64,000 bases of DNA, from NCBI RefSeq assembly GCF_028551255.1, contig NZ_CP117031.1:186001-250000 (forward strand). The letters are read 5' to 3'. The stretch is from Vibrio tubiashii. GTDB lineage: Bacteria > Pseudomonadota > Gammaproteobacteria > Enterobacterales > Vibrionaceae. Each line of letters begins with the position of its first letter. The stretch's first letter is position 1. The position numbers and the translations under genes were made by a program. Below, one piece after another: positions 18,102 to 27,674 of this stretch. Below the pieces are notes generated by a model that saw nothing but the letters and a program-made list of their open reading frames with translations, was not told where the DNA came from and made no database searches.

Positions 18102-21100
18102 CTACGCAGTCTCCTCATTTGGTAAAGAAATGTCATCTTCCTCTTCAATGATTAGCTGCGTTAGGCTACCTACTTCAAATTGCTCAGTGAGGTTTTTGAC
18201 TGCTTGACTCAGATTAATACGTTTTGCCTCGCTCCATGAGATTTGACTAAGTTCATCAATTTGTTCAGAAAACCAGTTTACAGTACTTTGTGAAGTAGTG
18301 TTTTCTATCAAGCTTATAATTGTTGACATGGAAGCTTCACTTTCAAAGTCGGGAAGACTAATGTGTTTTCCAAGTTGCTCAATAATATAATATTTTTCTG
18401 ATGCATCTACTTGCTCTTCTTTTATCAATGATGATAGGGCACGCTTGAGTCTACCTAGAGAGCTAGTTGGCAGCAGCGGTAGGAGGGCATCAAACATTTT
18501 AGAGCTAGAGCTGTTTGCATCAAATGAGCGATATTCTTCAATTAGCGCACTAGTTAGGCTGGAACTGTACTTGATTGTTTTATTGTTTAGGCGATACCAC
18601 TCGGATATTGCCTTCAAAGCAGCAGGGCAACTTAAGAACTGATTTTTCCAAAATTTAATGTCGTTCTCTTCGGAATCAAACCAAGATATAACAATGTCAT
18701 TCCAAGTCTCATTATATGTTAGACAGTCAAGTATGGATTCGTGTGCCCAAGTTGAAATATCACTATCTGAATGGTACTTTTTCCAGCCTAGTAATTTATC
18801 TAGAGTTTGTTCAATATCACTTTCATTAAAGTATGCTCTAAGGATAGGGTAATATTTTTCAAACATATCAGAGATGTTCAGAGCATTAACTCGCCCATTA
18901 GTAATTAGTAATGCTATGCGTTGTTTTACTTTTTCTGGTAGTTTGTCGTTCTGTAGTGCAGTAATTAACTGCTGGTAGCGCGGGACAAACACAAGGATAT
19001 CGTCTAAAAGGTCACCTTGCCCCTCTTCATCGTAGTAGTTATCAAGTAAGTTCTCTATAATTGTAGAGTTTTCATATTGTTGCTCTAAGCTATCTGATGC
19101 AATAGCTGATACTAATGTGATGGCAGACCAATAATTAAAAAACTCTGATTCCTTTCGTTCAGGTATCATTTTTAAGAGTTCAATAGTTGTGTTTGTGTGT
19201 GCGAAGTCTGATGTATGCAATACTTGGGGGTAGTCGGCATCTGAATACGAATAATCTAAGAATTGTCTTGAGCTGAATTTAACCAAACCTACACTGAAGT
19301 GCTTCGCCGCATGCATAATTAGGTCATTCGAATCAGAAAACTCTAGCTCTGATATTGACTTAAAAAGACTTTTTAGACTAAGACTGCCTAAAATGCTCCC
19401 AGCTATATCCCAGTGAGGAAAGTTATGTTTGTTAGGCCAAAGGTATTCCAGAAAAAACGTTATAGAAGGATTTGACACTTTTCTAAGCGTTAGTTTTTTG
19501 TCGGAGACAGTTTCTATACTGTGGAGTTTGGATAGAATATCTTCATTTTCTGATTTCTTAGAAACATCTTTATAAAGCTCTTGAGATAGTGCTGTATGCT
19601 CAGTTGCCAATCTTGCTGTTGAGAGCTTAATACCTCTGCTAATTAAGTGTGAGTATGCCTCTATCAACTGAAGGTCATATGTAGAAGTAACATCTTTGTA
19701 TTGTTCTAAATAAGAATTGATACTTGGAAGCCATTTACTTAACCAACCTTCATGCTTAGGTTCATTTTCATCTGATTCAGATGCAAGTTTTACCAATTCA
19801 TATGGGTCACTTATACTGATCAAACGTTGGAATGCCACATCAAAGCCATATATCTCTGATAGTTCAACAACTTCATGTGCATCGTATGTTGCGACAGCTC
19901 TGCGCAAAGGATCTTCTAGAAGCTCACTTCTAGCTATATCTGTGCTGGTTTGGAAATGAATGCTCATTATTTGTTCCGACCACTTTTGATCGGTGAGTAT
20001 TTTTCTAAGAACTTTGCGAGTTAAAACTATACTTTGTTCTTCATTTTGATCTCCAATATCTGCATTGGTTGCAATTAGATCAATAAAGCTAACAGTCTCG
20101 GATTTTTGGACTAGAAGGTAAGCAGAGCAGGCTACTGCCGATATTTTTTCTGGGTTTGAAGCCAAAGCTACGGCAATTTCATTGATGTGTGTTTTTAAGA
20201 AACGTGGAGTAATTTGTTTTATTGGAGAAACCCAAATATCAATAAGCTCAGAACAAAGCTCAATGCCAGCCTCATCTTGTAATGTTTCATTCCAATAATG
20301 TTCAAATGGTCCTCGCCAGCCCGCAGAGACTACTGGAGGAGTTCTAAATTTTACTGGTAGTCTCTTTAGGATGAACTCGGAGCCATCGCTGTTTTTGTCA
20401 TCAGATAGTGCAGTAGCAACATGTTTTTCAGAGAACGGAACAATAACCCTCAAATTACTGTTTTCACACGAAGTGAATATCTCTAGATCACTCCATACTT
20501 CTCGAACCTTTTCCTTGTCTACTCTATCAAGATTGTCGATTACTAGGACTACATTTTGTTCATCAGGAATTGAAGAAACCATTGTCTGGAAAGCTTCTTT
20601 TAGTTCACTTGGTCCGACTTCACGAGTGACGTGAAACTTCTCGGTGATTTTATCTACGGAATTACGTTTGAATATATCGCCAATGTTTGGAACTAATCTT
20701 TCATTGTCTGGCTTATCTTTTTCCTGTCTGCGTTTAAATAGCATCAGTAGTATGACTAAGATAGGGGAAATCCCTAGGCTTGTAGTGATTGTCTCATCTA
20801 AACCAAATGAATATTGGGATGTATCTGTAAAGAAGATTGATAGGGTGAAAAAAATGTACTCTAGAGAGTCTTTGGCGTATCTAACGGACAACAGTAAAGA
20901 GATAGCAAATGCAACGGTATACCAGCTAATGTTGCTATTAACCCGTTTAGTATAAGTAAGGTCATGCCCCAGCGCTCTATCAGCAGCTCTGATAACCTGC
21001 CTTTTGATTCGTTTAGATTTTGAAGAACCATCTGAGCCAAATAACTCTACTAACTTATCTCGAAGGTGCTTTACAAATGAGGCTTTGGTTGATGCACAGT

Positions 21101-21326
21101 GAAATTGCTCGACGTCAAAGGTGATAAATTTGTATATGTCATTAGGCAATTGTTGTTCTAAAAAGCGAAGCACAGTGCTTTTACCTGACCCCAACTCTCC
21201 CTCTAGCCCAATAGCATGAACATCAGGTTGATTTAATATGACTTGCTCCATCGCGTTAGCAGTATGGCTATGCCCGCCACTGCTAAATAGGTCTTCGTCT
21301 GCTGGCTTTTCTATCTGATACTTCAT
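18102..21326 (-). CDS. KAP-type P-loop NTPase with membrane segments
   Basis: This 1074-residue protein starts MKYQIEKPADEDLF. Walker A is GELGSGKST (residues 43-51) and Walker B is VVLVIDNLDRVDKEK (about residue 270). Two hydrophobic hairpin segments lie between them (about residues 132-170 and 185-205), the layout of KAP NTPases, where TM helices are inserted in the P-loop domain. The remaining 700 residues are helical, repeat-like and acidic. KAP proteins occur sporadically in bacteria and are suspected in phage defence. It stands alone, faces the helicase across a strong terminator, and is AT-rich. Confidence 0.85.
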   Translation of the reverse strand: MKYQIEKPADEDLFSSGGHSHTANAMEQVILNQPDVHAIGLEGELGSGKSTVLRFLEQQLPNDIYKFITFDVEQFHCASTKASFVKHLRDKLVELFGSDGSSKSKRIKRQVIRAADRALGHDLTYTKRVNSNISWYTVAFAISLLLSVRYAKDSLEYIFFTLSIFFTDTSQYSFGLDETITTSLGISPILVILLMLFKRRQEKDKPDNERLVPNIGDIFKRNSVDKITEKFHVTREVGPSELKEAFQTMVSSIPDEQNVVLVIDNLDRVDKEKVREVWSDLEIFTSCENSNLRVIVPFSEKHVATALSDDKNSDGSEFILKRLPVKFRTPPVVSAGWRGPFEHYWNETLQDEAGIELCSELIDIWVSPIKQITPRFLKTHINEIAVALASNPEKISAVACSAYLLVQKSETVSFIDLIATNADIGDQNEEQSIVLTRKVLRKILTDQKWSEQIMSIHFQTSTDIARSELLEDPLRRAVATYDAHEVVELSEIYGFDVAFQRLISISDPYELVKLASESDENEPKHEGWLSKWLPSINSYLEQYKDVTSTYDLQLIEAYSHLISRGIKLSTARLATEHTALSQELYKDVSKKSENEDILSKLHSIETVSDKKLTLRKVSNPSITFFLEYLWPNKHNFPHWDIAGSILGSLSLKSLFKSISELEFSDSNDLIMHAAKHFSVGLVKFSSRQFLDYSYSDADYPQVLHTSDFAHTNTTIELLKMIPERKESEFFNYWSAITLVSAIASDSLEQQYENSTIIENLLDNYYDEEGQGDLLDDILVFVPRYQQLITALQNDKLPEKVKQRIALLITNGRVNALNISDMFEKYYPILRAYFNESDIEQTLDKLLGWKKYHSDSDISTWAHESILDCLTYNETWNDIVISWFDSEENDIKFWKNQFLSCPAALKAISEWYRLNNKTIKYSSSLTSALIEEYRSFDANSSSSKMFDALLPLLPTSSLGRLKRALSSLIKEEQVDASEKYYIIEQLGKHISLPDFESEASMSTIISLIENTTSQSTVNWFSEQIDELSQISWSEAKRINLSQAVKNLTEQFEVGSLTQLIIEEEDDISLPNEETA

Positions 21327-21480
21327 AAGTCACCTGTTCATTTATCTATGAACATAATATCACCTTAATCAGCACATTGTTGTGAGTTTAACTTCAAACT
21401 TTTGCGTACATTTTCATGGTCAAATAGAGATAAATGATAAAGATACTAGATATTGGTGATAGTTGATGCCTGGGGGGGCC

Positions 21481-21748
21481 ATGTCAACGAATTATGAAGA
21501 TGTACGTAATTTGAGTTTTGAAGAAGGTAAAAGATATCGTATTGACTTTTTCGGTGGTATCAAAGCTGCAAATGTAAAGACAACAAAACTTCGGGTATTC
21601 CCATGTTTGTTTCCTCGTAACAGAGCAGGAGAACGGTAGAAGTGAAGTTGTTGAGTGGGGCTGGGTACATGTAACTCCGTTTCTATTCGAGACGAATATG
21701 TCGGTAAAAAATTGGTTTATGAAGATAGCTAACCGACACACTGTTTGA
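21481..21748 (+). pseudogene. Frameshifted small gene remnant
   Basis: From ATG 21481 the frame reads MSTNYEDVRNLSFEEGKRYR... for 52 residues and stops. A second frame (+1) then reads natural-looking protein, VTEQENGRSEVVEWGWVHVT..., to a TGA at 21748. Joining the two near 21605-21620 would give one small beta-rich protein of about 88 residues. I do not know the family. It could also be two unrelated short frames. Confidence 0.4.
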
Positions 21749-21942
21749 CCATTGATACTGGAGTTGCGAACTCAAATAGGGTTGTGCTTGATGATTTGGT
21801 CAACATGGCGGCATTTGGAAACATCGATGTATTTACGCTATTTGACAGGCGTGATATTCGTTTTGGTCTCCGTGGGCGATATGAGTCAGTTTTGGTGTGC
21901 GAATTTAATGTAAGAGCAAAGAAGAGACATTCAATTCTGTAG
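21745..21942 (+). pseudogene. Possible gene fragment, unknown
   Basis: A 65-codon frame contains natural-looking sequence (NRVVLDDLVNMAAFGNIDVFTLFDRR). It has no ribosome site and abuts the preceding remnant. It may be the tail of a decayed gene. Confidence is low. Confidence 0.25.
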
Positions 21943-22255
21943 TGAATCAGGGAGTTTGGCCTGCCACATGTAGGCTGGTCGCTTGGTTACAATACTAGAA
22001 GTAATCCGAAAAATCAGGGCTCTGTATGGTTCACAACTCAGAAATGTCCAAATATGAGTATAAAAATTAGTTGGTAACAACTTGAGCGCCATGACGGTTT
22101 CTAAGTTGTGCGTGTTGTCCTTTGTCTCAAGTCTGCTTTGATGTCGTCGTTTTCTTACAACGAGTCAAGTGTTAGTCTTTTATGGCTATTTTATTGACAT
22201 TAGTTGGTTAAGATAATCAATCTATATGTTTTCTATAGTGTAGTAAGGAGCGGGA

Positions 22256-22975
22256 ATGGAACGAGTTTCCAATAAGTCGTCACTGTGGTTAGGAGTATGT
22301 CTGATCGTGGGGCTGGGAGTATTAGGGTTCTTCATCCAGCAGACGGCTATAAAGTATAAAGCGTACGAGCGAGTGGTTACTGTAAAAGGTTTGTCGGAGC
22401 GTGAGTATCAAGCCGATACCGTGATTTGGCCGATCCAGTTTACGGTGGCGAAAAACGATATGTCAGCGATGTTTGAGGACATCGACCAGCAAACCCAGTT
22501 GGTACTGGATTTCCTGAGTGCGAAGGGGTTAGAAGAGTCGAGCGTATCATTGTCGTCGCCTTCGGTGATTGACCGTAAAGCGCAGCAGTATGGCAATGAG
22601 CAGGATATTGAGTATCGCTATCTAGGCAGCCGTACAATCACGGTCTACAGCCAGAAGGTTGATGTGGTCAGAGCGGCCATCAATGAAATTGGGGAGTTGG
22701 GCAAGCAAGGGATATTGCTCAATCAAGATCCCTATTCAAACCGGGCCAACTACAGCTTCACGCAGTTGAATGACATCAAACCAGATATGATTGAAGAAGC
22801 GACCAAAAACGCCCGTGAAGTTGCGGAGAAATTTGCCAAAGATTCTCAGAGCTCATTGGGGAAAATTAAGCGCGCTACACAAGGGCAGTTTTCGATCTAT
22901 GATCGTGACAGCAACACGCCTTACATTAAGAAGGTTCGTGTGGTCTCTACCGTGCAGTACTACCTCTCGGACTAA
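22256..22975 (+). CDS. SIMPL domain protein
   Basis: This 239-residue protein starts at ATG after AAGGAG. An N-terminal membrane anchor or uncleaved signal (about residues 10-31) is followed by a SIMPL/DUF541 domain: VTVKGLSEREYQADTVIWPI, an IEYRYLGSRTITVYS stretch, and a C-terminal IKKVRVVSTVQYYL. Family members are periplasmic or cell-surface and poorly defined; the name comes from an interaction with a mouse signalling protein. It is monocistronic, with a terminator right behind it. Confidence 0.88.
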   Translation: MERVSNKSSLWLGVCLIVGLGVLGFFIQQTAIKYKAYERVVTVKGLSEREYQADTVIWPIQFTVAKNDMSAMFEDIDQQTQLVLDFLSAKGLEESSVSLSSPSVIDRKAQQYGNEQDIEYRYLGSRTITVYSQKVDVVRAAINEIGELGKQGILLNQDPYSNRANYSFTQLNDIKPDMIEEATKNAREVAEKFAKDSQSSLGKIKRATQGQFSIYDRDSNTPYIKKVRVVSTVQYYLSD

Positions 22976-22996
22976 CGTTTTTCGTTTAAACAGACT

Positions 22997-23028
22997 TCAA
23001 AGCCAGCGAGACAACGCTGGCTTTTTTT
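22997..23028 (+). terminator. Rho-independent terminator of the SIMPL gene
   Basis: A stem of aaagccagcg / cgctggcttt with a 6-nt loop is followed by a run of seven T. Confidence 0.9.
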
Positions 23029-23578
23029 GATCTGAGCCTCAGCACGTTTCATCATCGCCACCATAGTTCATGCGCCGAGTTCGTGACTTTGGTCGAGCGA
23101 ATGCGTGTGTCAGGAAGCGAAGAAGGCTTATATCTATTGATTGTTGCATCCATAATGGGCTTGGGTATTGGGAGCTAGATCGACTTATCAAAGCCGCCTT
23201 TTTGCGATGAGTTCGCTGTATATCGCAGTAAAACGCGAATGTTTTCTCTACGAAAGTGAAGAATAATGAAATATTAATTTTATCATTAAGGTGTCCATTC
23301 TCTATCAAATCCACTGCGATTCCGCACAATGCCCATCCGATTGCCGACATCTCGCGCGTTTCATATTGAGCAATAAATAGTCAATGAGTAGCATCTCGAT
23401 TGCACAAATAATAACCAAAACTGTGTTCGGGTATTTAACCCCTATTGTTCCTAATAAGTCTAAATAATAATGATTATTGTCAACAAGTTGGTTGGGTTAT
23501 TAAAGGTTCGCACATCGTTATTCATGCTCTAACAAGGAATAACTACACCTAACATAGAAAGAAGTCTGGAGTGAAATT
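23029..23578. other. Long upstream region of the FG-GAP gene
   Basis: About 550 bp without a convincing gene. The right 150 bp are AT-rich and carry a Fur-box-like palindrome (listed separately). The left part shows no recognised element. Confidence 0.5.
23463..23481. promoter_or_regulatory. Candidate Fur box
   Basis: The perfect palindrome aataatgattatt (23466-23478) with flanking A/T fits the GATAATGATAATCATTATC consensus loosely. It lies about 100 bp upstream of the FG-GAP gene start. This suggests iron repression, but the site was only compared by eye. Confidence 0.5.
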
Positions 23579-25576
23579 ATGAATGTTTTAAGATCCATGA
23601 TTTACCTATCGCTGGTTGGCTATATGTCGGCCCCGTTTGCGACGGAGGCAAGCTTCGCGCCTATTGTGGTCGGGGCGCCATATGAAGATAGCTTAGCCGC
23701 ACAACCAGGATCCGATTCTGCGCCTAACTCTGGTGCGGTGTACCTCAAATGGAAAACTCTACAAGGGCAACTGGGTACGGCGCTCATTAAAGCGCCTAAC
23801 GCGGAAAGCTCGGATAAATTTGGTGAAGCCGCCATTCTATCTGGGAACAATCAAGTCTTGCTGGTCGGTGCGCCAGGTGAGTCGGGCTGTGGGGCCAATG
23901 TTGGGGCGACCAAACACGCCAACCTCATTGGCACCAACAGCCGAGTTACTTGCTTTTCGTATGGAATGGAGAGTAACGCAGATTCTGGCAATCCATTAGA
24001 TTCCGTCTCCATTGGCGCGGCCTATGTATTCGAAGGGCAGGGGCAGTTTGCAAGCAACAATCAGTTTGAAACAAGTGCAGGACATAAGTTGCTTGATTTT
24101 ACTACTTACATCAAAGCGCCTAACCCCAGCCTTTGGGATAACTTTGGTGGGGTGGTCCACATCAGTGGTGATGGAAAGACCATCGCGATTGCCGCAACAG
24201 GCGAAGACAACTGCGGCATCGGTGTCGGCGGCACGGGCGTTAATCCAAATCAGCGCCTTGGTGGGCACTCAGTCTGCGGCCAGTACGTACACCCAGGTAT
24301 GGATGACAACAGTGCCCGAGATTCTGGGGCGGTGTATATCTATAAAAAAAGCAACAACACTTGGGTGTTGGACGCGTACCTAAAAGCGCCAAACACGGAT
24401 CCTGGCGATATGTTTGGTTCTGCCTTGGCGCTGGACTCGGATGGGGATCAACTGCTAGTAGGGACCCCAGGGGAAGATAACTGCGGTACCGGTGTGGGTG
24501 GCCAAGGGGCGAACGCAAATCAACGCCTTGGTTATGGCTTCGTGTGTGGGACAAACCCTAATCCAAGCCTGTGGGATAACTCGGCCAGAGATTCTGGGGC
24601 GGTGTACCATTATGCGCGCGAGAATGGTCAGTGGGTGCTGAAAGAGTACATTAAAGCCTCAAACACCGACGCGGGAGATTTGTTTGGTAGTGCCCTGTCG
24701 TTTGATCATCAAGACAACAAAATCGTGATTGGTGCGCCGGGGGAGTCTGGCTGCTCAGCTGGGATTGATGGGGCGCTACCGAATCCTAATAAGAAGATCA
24801 ATGGTGAAAGTGTTTGTGGTAACTCGCCGCTTAACAGTAACGTCAAATTGGACAACCGGATTGGCAAGTCAGGCGCGGTTTATGTGTTTGCTTACGATGA
24901 CAACAATGCCAATTTGAAGGAAGTGGCTTACATCAAAGCGCCAAACCCTGACGCGAACGATCAGTTCGGCGCCAACTTATTTATCGACAGTGTGGGCGGC
25001 CTGATGATTGGGGCTCCTGGTGAAGATAACTGCGGTACGCATGTGGATGGTACAAACAACAAAGCCCCATGCCAAAACCCCGGTTTGACCAACAACCAGG
25101 CTCTGGATGCGGGGGCGGCTTACGTCTACAACGACAACAATTATGCCAACACCAAAGTGGCGTACAGCTTCTTTAAATATGTGAAAGCGCCAAGTGTCCA
25201 TGCCGGCGATGTGTTCGGAACTAACCTAGCGGCAGTAACTGCGTTGGATGCTCAAGATCCAACGATTCAGATGGTCTTTTCTGCGCCGGGTTATGACAAA
25301 CCGGGGATGACGGACACGGGCAAGGTCTTTGTGTACACCAAAGAGTCGGCCAACAAGTTGCGCAAGAGCTTTGGCTTTAATGGCAAGCTACCAAACGGTG
25401 AAAACTCAGTGAGTAACTTTGATTACTTTGGCGGCTCAGCGCTTGGAGGCAGTGACACCTCGGTAACCAGTTCGGTCGGCAATCAATGTACGATCGTGAC
25501 CGATTATCTAACCGGTAATGAAGTCAGCCTGAAAGACTTTATTGACTGTATTGCAGGGTTTGGACCCGGAAACTAA
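23579..25576 (+). CDS. Secreted FG-GAP repeat (integrin-type beta-propeller) protein
   Basis: This 665-residue protein begins with a signal peptide (about residues 1-22, ending near PFATEA). About seven repeats of 60-80 residues follow, each with a core like VVGAPGE(D/S)NCG and a strand KAPN.D.GD.FG, as in integrin-alpha FG-GAP propellers. Most repeats add a Cys-containing loop GEDNCGxGVGGxGxNxNQRLG...VCG, which may form one disulfide per blade. Some loops (DSDGD) could bind calcium. The C-terminus has a two-Cys tail. It is probably an extracellular propeller for binding, substrate unknown. GGAG precedes the ATG, and a terminator follows. Confidence 0.85.
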   Translation: MNVLRSMIYLSLVGYMSAPFATEASFAPIVVGAPYEDSLAAQPGSDSAPNSGAVYLKWKTLQGQLGTALIKAPNAESSDKFGEAAILSGNNQVLLVGAPGESGCGANVGATKHANLIGTNSRVTCFSYGMESNADSGNPLDSVSIGAAYVFEGQGQFASNNQFETSAGHKLLDFTTYIKAPNPSLWDNFGGVVHISGDGKTIAIAATGEDNCGIGVGGTGVNPNQRLGGHSVCGQYVHPGMDDNSARDSGAVYIYKKSNNTWVLDAYLKAPNTDPGDMFGSALALDSDGDQLLVGTPGEDNCGTGVGGQGANANQRLGYGFVCGTNPNPSLWDNSARDSGAVYHYARENGQWVLKEYIKASNTDAGDLFGSALSFDHQDNKIVIGAPGESGCSAGIDGALPNPNKKINGESVCGNSPLNSNVKLDNRIGKSGAVYVFAYDDNNANLKEVAYIKAPNPDANDQFGANLFIDSVGGLMIGAPGEDNCGTHVDGTNNKAPCQNPGLTNNQALDAGAAYVYNDNNYANTKVAYSFFKYVKAPSVHAGDVFGTNLAAVTALDAQDPTIQMVFSAPGYDKPGMTDTGKVFVYTKESANKLRKSFGFNGKLPNGENSVSNFDYFGGSALGGSDTSVTSSVGNQCTIVTDYLTGNEVSLKDFIDCIAGFGPGN

Positions 25577-25606
25577 ATTCCATTTAAGGATTCTCAAGTA
25601 GAGTTG

Positions 25607-25643
25607 AAGGATGAGTTCACCAGATGAGGGCTCATCCTTTTTT
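25607..25643 (+). terminator. Rho-independent terminator of the FG-GAP gene
   Basis: A stem of aaggatgag / ctcatcctt with a 15-nt loop is followed by a T-run. Confidence 0.85.
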
Positions 25644-26069
25644 AGTTATCAAGGAGGAAGGTATTTCTTCTTTAAGGGGACGGTTTATCAGCCCAGAGGC
25701 GTGGTCTAATCGGATCGTTGGGCTATCTTTCTTCAATCCGGCGCTCAAGAACTGGTAATCATTGACACGCTTATTCCTCACCGATATTCTGCTCTCGCAC
25801 TGGCAAAATCCAGTGTCAGGATTGGAACCCTGTTTTCACTCACTAGGCGCATGTTACGTCCGTTTTTGAAACGAATGTTATGTGCGGTCTCAGCACATCT
25901 GTAAGAAATGGAACGGATAAATCGTTCACTTGGCATTACGGTGGGCTGGGCAGGGCAGCTTCGGCTGGCCGTGTCCTAGTGTGCGGTAGTTCCAACCTTG
26001 TTCAGTTCACCACCCTTTGTTTTGGGGTCTCTGAGTGGTGAAGGGAAACTTCATTTCTTGGAGGTTGCG
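25644..26069. other. Non-coding region, nothing recognised
   Basis: About 425 bp before the next small gene. I see no RNA gene, repeat or mobile element in it. Confidence 0.5.
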
Positions 26070-26522
26070 ATGCCGATAAACCCTCAAATCTTACGATCCC
26101 TCGATGAGGCGTGCGCCCGCGCGCTGTGTGACCGAACTCAATTACCCCTACAAACCGAACGGATCTCAGGGCTGCTCGACCAACTTTGGGACGATTTGGG
26201 CGAAGAGTTTTTCTGGTTAGAGGCGACGTTGTGGAAAGCATTAACGGAGTCGGAAGGCTCGTTTTCGTTGTGTCTACTTAAAGCGCCGCATCGTAACCGC
26301 TATCGCCTGTGCCTTGCCCAAGATGTCGACCAGCATATTTACCAGTTGAACCAGCAAAGCGGTGAGCCTGTCGAGCTGGTGGCGGTGATGAACTGGGACA
26401 CGCTCAATGACGCCAGCATGTCACCACTGATTCTCGATGGGTCACTGGATTCGCGCTGGTTTGCGCTGAGTTCGCGTCAATTACATCACATAATGGATGT
26501 CTTCGAGCGTCATCGCGAATGA
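26070..26522 (+). CDS. Hypothetical cytoplasmic protein
   Basis: The ATG at 26070, 6 nt after TTGGAGG, gives 150 residues; the frame is open 72 nt further upstream but without a better site. The protein is acidic and helical at its N-terminus (RSLDEACARALCDRT) with a beta-rich second half. It has no signal peptide, membrane segment or motif I recognise. It is on the opposite strand to the YnfA gene that follows. Confidence 0.7.
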   Translation: MPINPQILRSLDEACARALCDRTQLPLQTERISGLLDQLWDDLGEEFFWLEATLWKALTESEGSFSLCLLKAPHRNRYRLCLAQDVDQHIYQLNQQSGEPVELVAVMNWDTLNDASMSPLILDGSLDSRWFALSSRQLHHIMDVFERHRE

Positions 26523-26614
26523 TGCATCTTGTGAGCTCTGTTCTCCGCACGCCTTTTTGTGCTGGGGAGACCGGCTTGCTGGAAAGTCGCTTGCGTACCT
26601 CATAGTGTCATCGG

Positions 26615-26947
26615 TTACGGGGTTCTGGGCGCGAACATGATGATGGCCATACCAAGCATCGCCACAGAGACTCCCACGATATCCCACAGAGTTGGGCGAA
26701 GACCGTCCACGAGCCACAACCATAAGATTGCGACAAAGATATACACGCCGCCGTAAGCGGCATAAACCCGACCAGCGGCGGTTGGATGCAAGGATAACAG
26801 CCATGCGAAAAGCGCAAGACAGAGCGCTGCGGGCACTAAAAGCCAGGCAGATTTGTCTTCTTTGAGCCAAAGGTAAGGCAAGTAGCAACCCAGAATTTCT
26901 GCAACGGCGGTGAGAAAGAAAAGCCCCATTGTTTTCACTTCAAGCAC
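26615..26947 (-). CDS. YnfA/UPF0060 family small membrane protein
   Basis: This small protein has four hydrophobic segments and the family hallmarks [34 protein letters not shown] and a D-hx-G stretch near the end. YnfA proteins belong to the drug/metabolite (SMR-like) superfamily and have been linked to efflux. The frame starts at GTG 26947 (110 residues, GGAAA before it) or at ATG 26929 (104 residues). The family N-terminus fits either. It is monocistronic. Confidence 0.9.
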   Translation of the reverse strand: MLEVKTMGLFFLTAVAEILGCYLPYLWLKEDKSAWLLVPAALCLALFAWLLSLHPTAAGRVYAAYGGVYIFVAILWLWLVDGLRPTLWDIVGVSVAMLGMAIIMFAPRTP

Positions 26948-27139
26948 GTTATTTTCCTATAGAGATTATTCGTTGGCGGTACCCATCGTGCCTGAGTCTT
27001 TCAGGTTAAGGCAAGTTAAACAGGGTCAGCGGCTCCAACGACCCCTTTCGCGTACGTCGAGTGGGCGTTGTTGTGCTCTGGGTTAATCTTTTTGCGTCCA
27101 AACGACGTAACTAGACAGAGCACCCAACGGAGATAAACA

Positions 27140-27313
27140 ATGTTTTCACTATTTAAACGTGACTCGACCAAGAAACTGAAGAAGCAATATGCTGCAAAAC
27201 TCGAGCAGGCGATGCTCGCGCAAAGAAGAGGGGACATTCGAACCTATTCGCTTTTAACCGCGCAAGCGGAAGAATTAGGTCAGCAAATCGAAGCCGTCCA
27301 GAGTCAACGCTGA
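27140..27313 (+). CDS. Small DUF6435/Lacal_2735-like protein
   Basis: This 57-residue highly charged helical protein starts MFSLFKRD, then KKLKKQYAAKLEQAMLAQRRGDI. The pattern is known in small conserved gammaproteobacterial proteins of the Lacal_2735/DUF6435 type. A ribosome site GGAG precedes it. No function is known. It is below the usual ORF-caller length but the composition and start are convincing. Confidence 0.75.
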   Translation: MFSLFKRDSTKKLKKQYAAKLEQAMLAQRRGDIRTYSLLTAQAEELGQQIEAVQSQR

Positions 27314-27352
27314 GCGCCTGTGCAAGAAACGTTGAGAAAGGGGCAACGTTGC

Positions 27353-27571
27353 TTACTTCCAGCCATACGCCCACTTATCGGTATTTTTGAGCTCTTTCCA
27401 GTCAATGGAATACTCGCCGTGAGTCATCACCGCTTCCAAGGTGCACGATCTTACGGAGCCATCTTCTGCGTAATCAACATCGGACACTAAGAAGTGCTTC
27501 TCACGCTTTTGCGGCTGCAGGGCTGTCCATTTACTGTTGAGTAACTTGGCAGGGTTAATTCGATTCATCAT
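27353..27571 (-). CDS. TIGR02450 family Trp-rich protein
   Basis: This 72-residue protein reads MNRINPAKLLNSKWTAL, then EKHFLVSDVDY, with conserved Trp residues near the N-terminus and in DWKELKNTDKWAYGW at the end. This matches the small Trp-rich family TIGR02450 of marine gammaproteobacteria, whose function is unknown. The start is one of two adjacent ATG codons. It converges with the 57-residue gene. Confidence 0.88.
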   Translation of the reverse strand: MMNRINPAKLLNSKWTALQPQKREKHFLVSDVDYAEDGSVRSCTLEAVMTHGEYSIDWKELKNTDKWAYGWK

Positions 27572-27674
27572 AGGCTCGTCATGTTGTCGCTGTATCCCAT
27601 GTCTTACGGGGCAGCGCTGCCAAAGTTCAGCGGCGAGCCACTCTTTATCAGTTAAGACGCGACGAAGGAGAGGG

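Larger units (their letters stand above)
21327..22255. other. Gene debris region
   Basis: The stretch is low in coding potential but holds fragments that read like broken genes (listed separately at 21481-21748 and 21745-21942). The remainder, 21943-22255, shows only a plausible AT-rich promoter region before the SIMPL gene. Confidence 0.5.

Noticed and set aside
26481..26888. 135-codon minus-strand frame overlapping the YnfA gene
   Set aside because: It is a different frame of the same strand as YnfA with an arginine- and serine-rich random composition.
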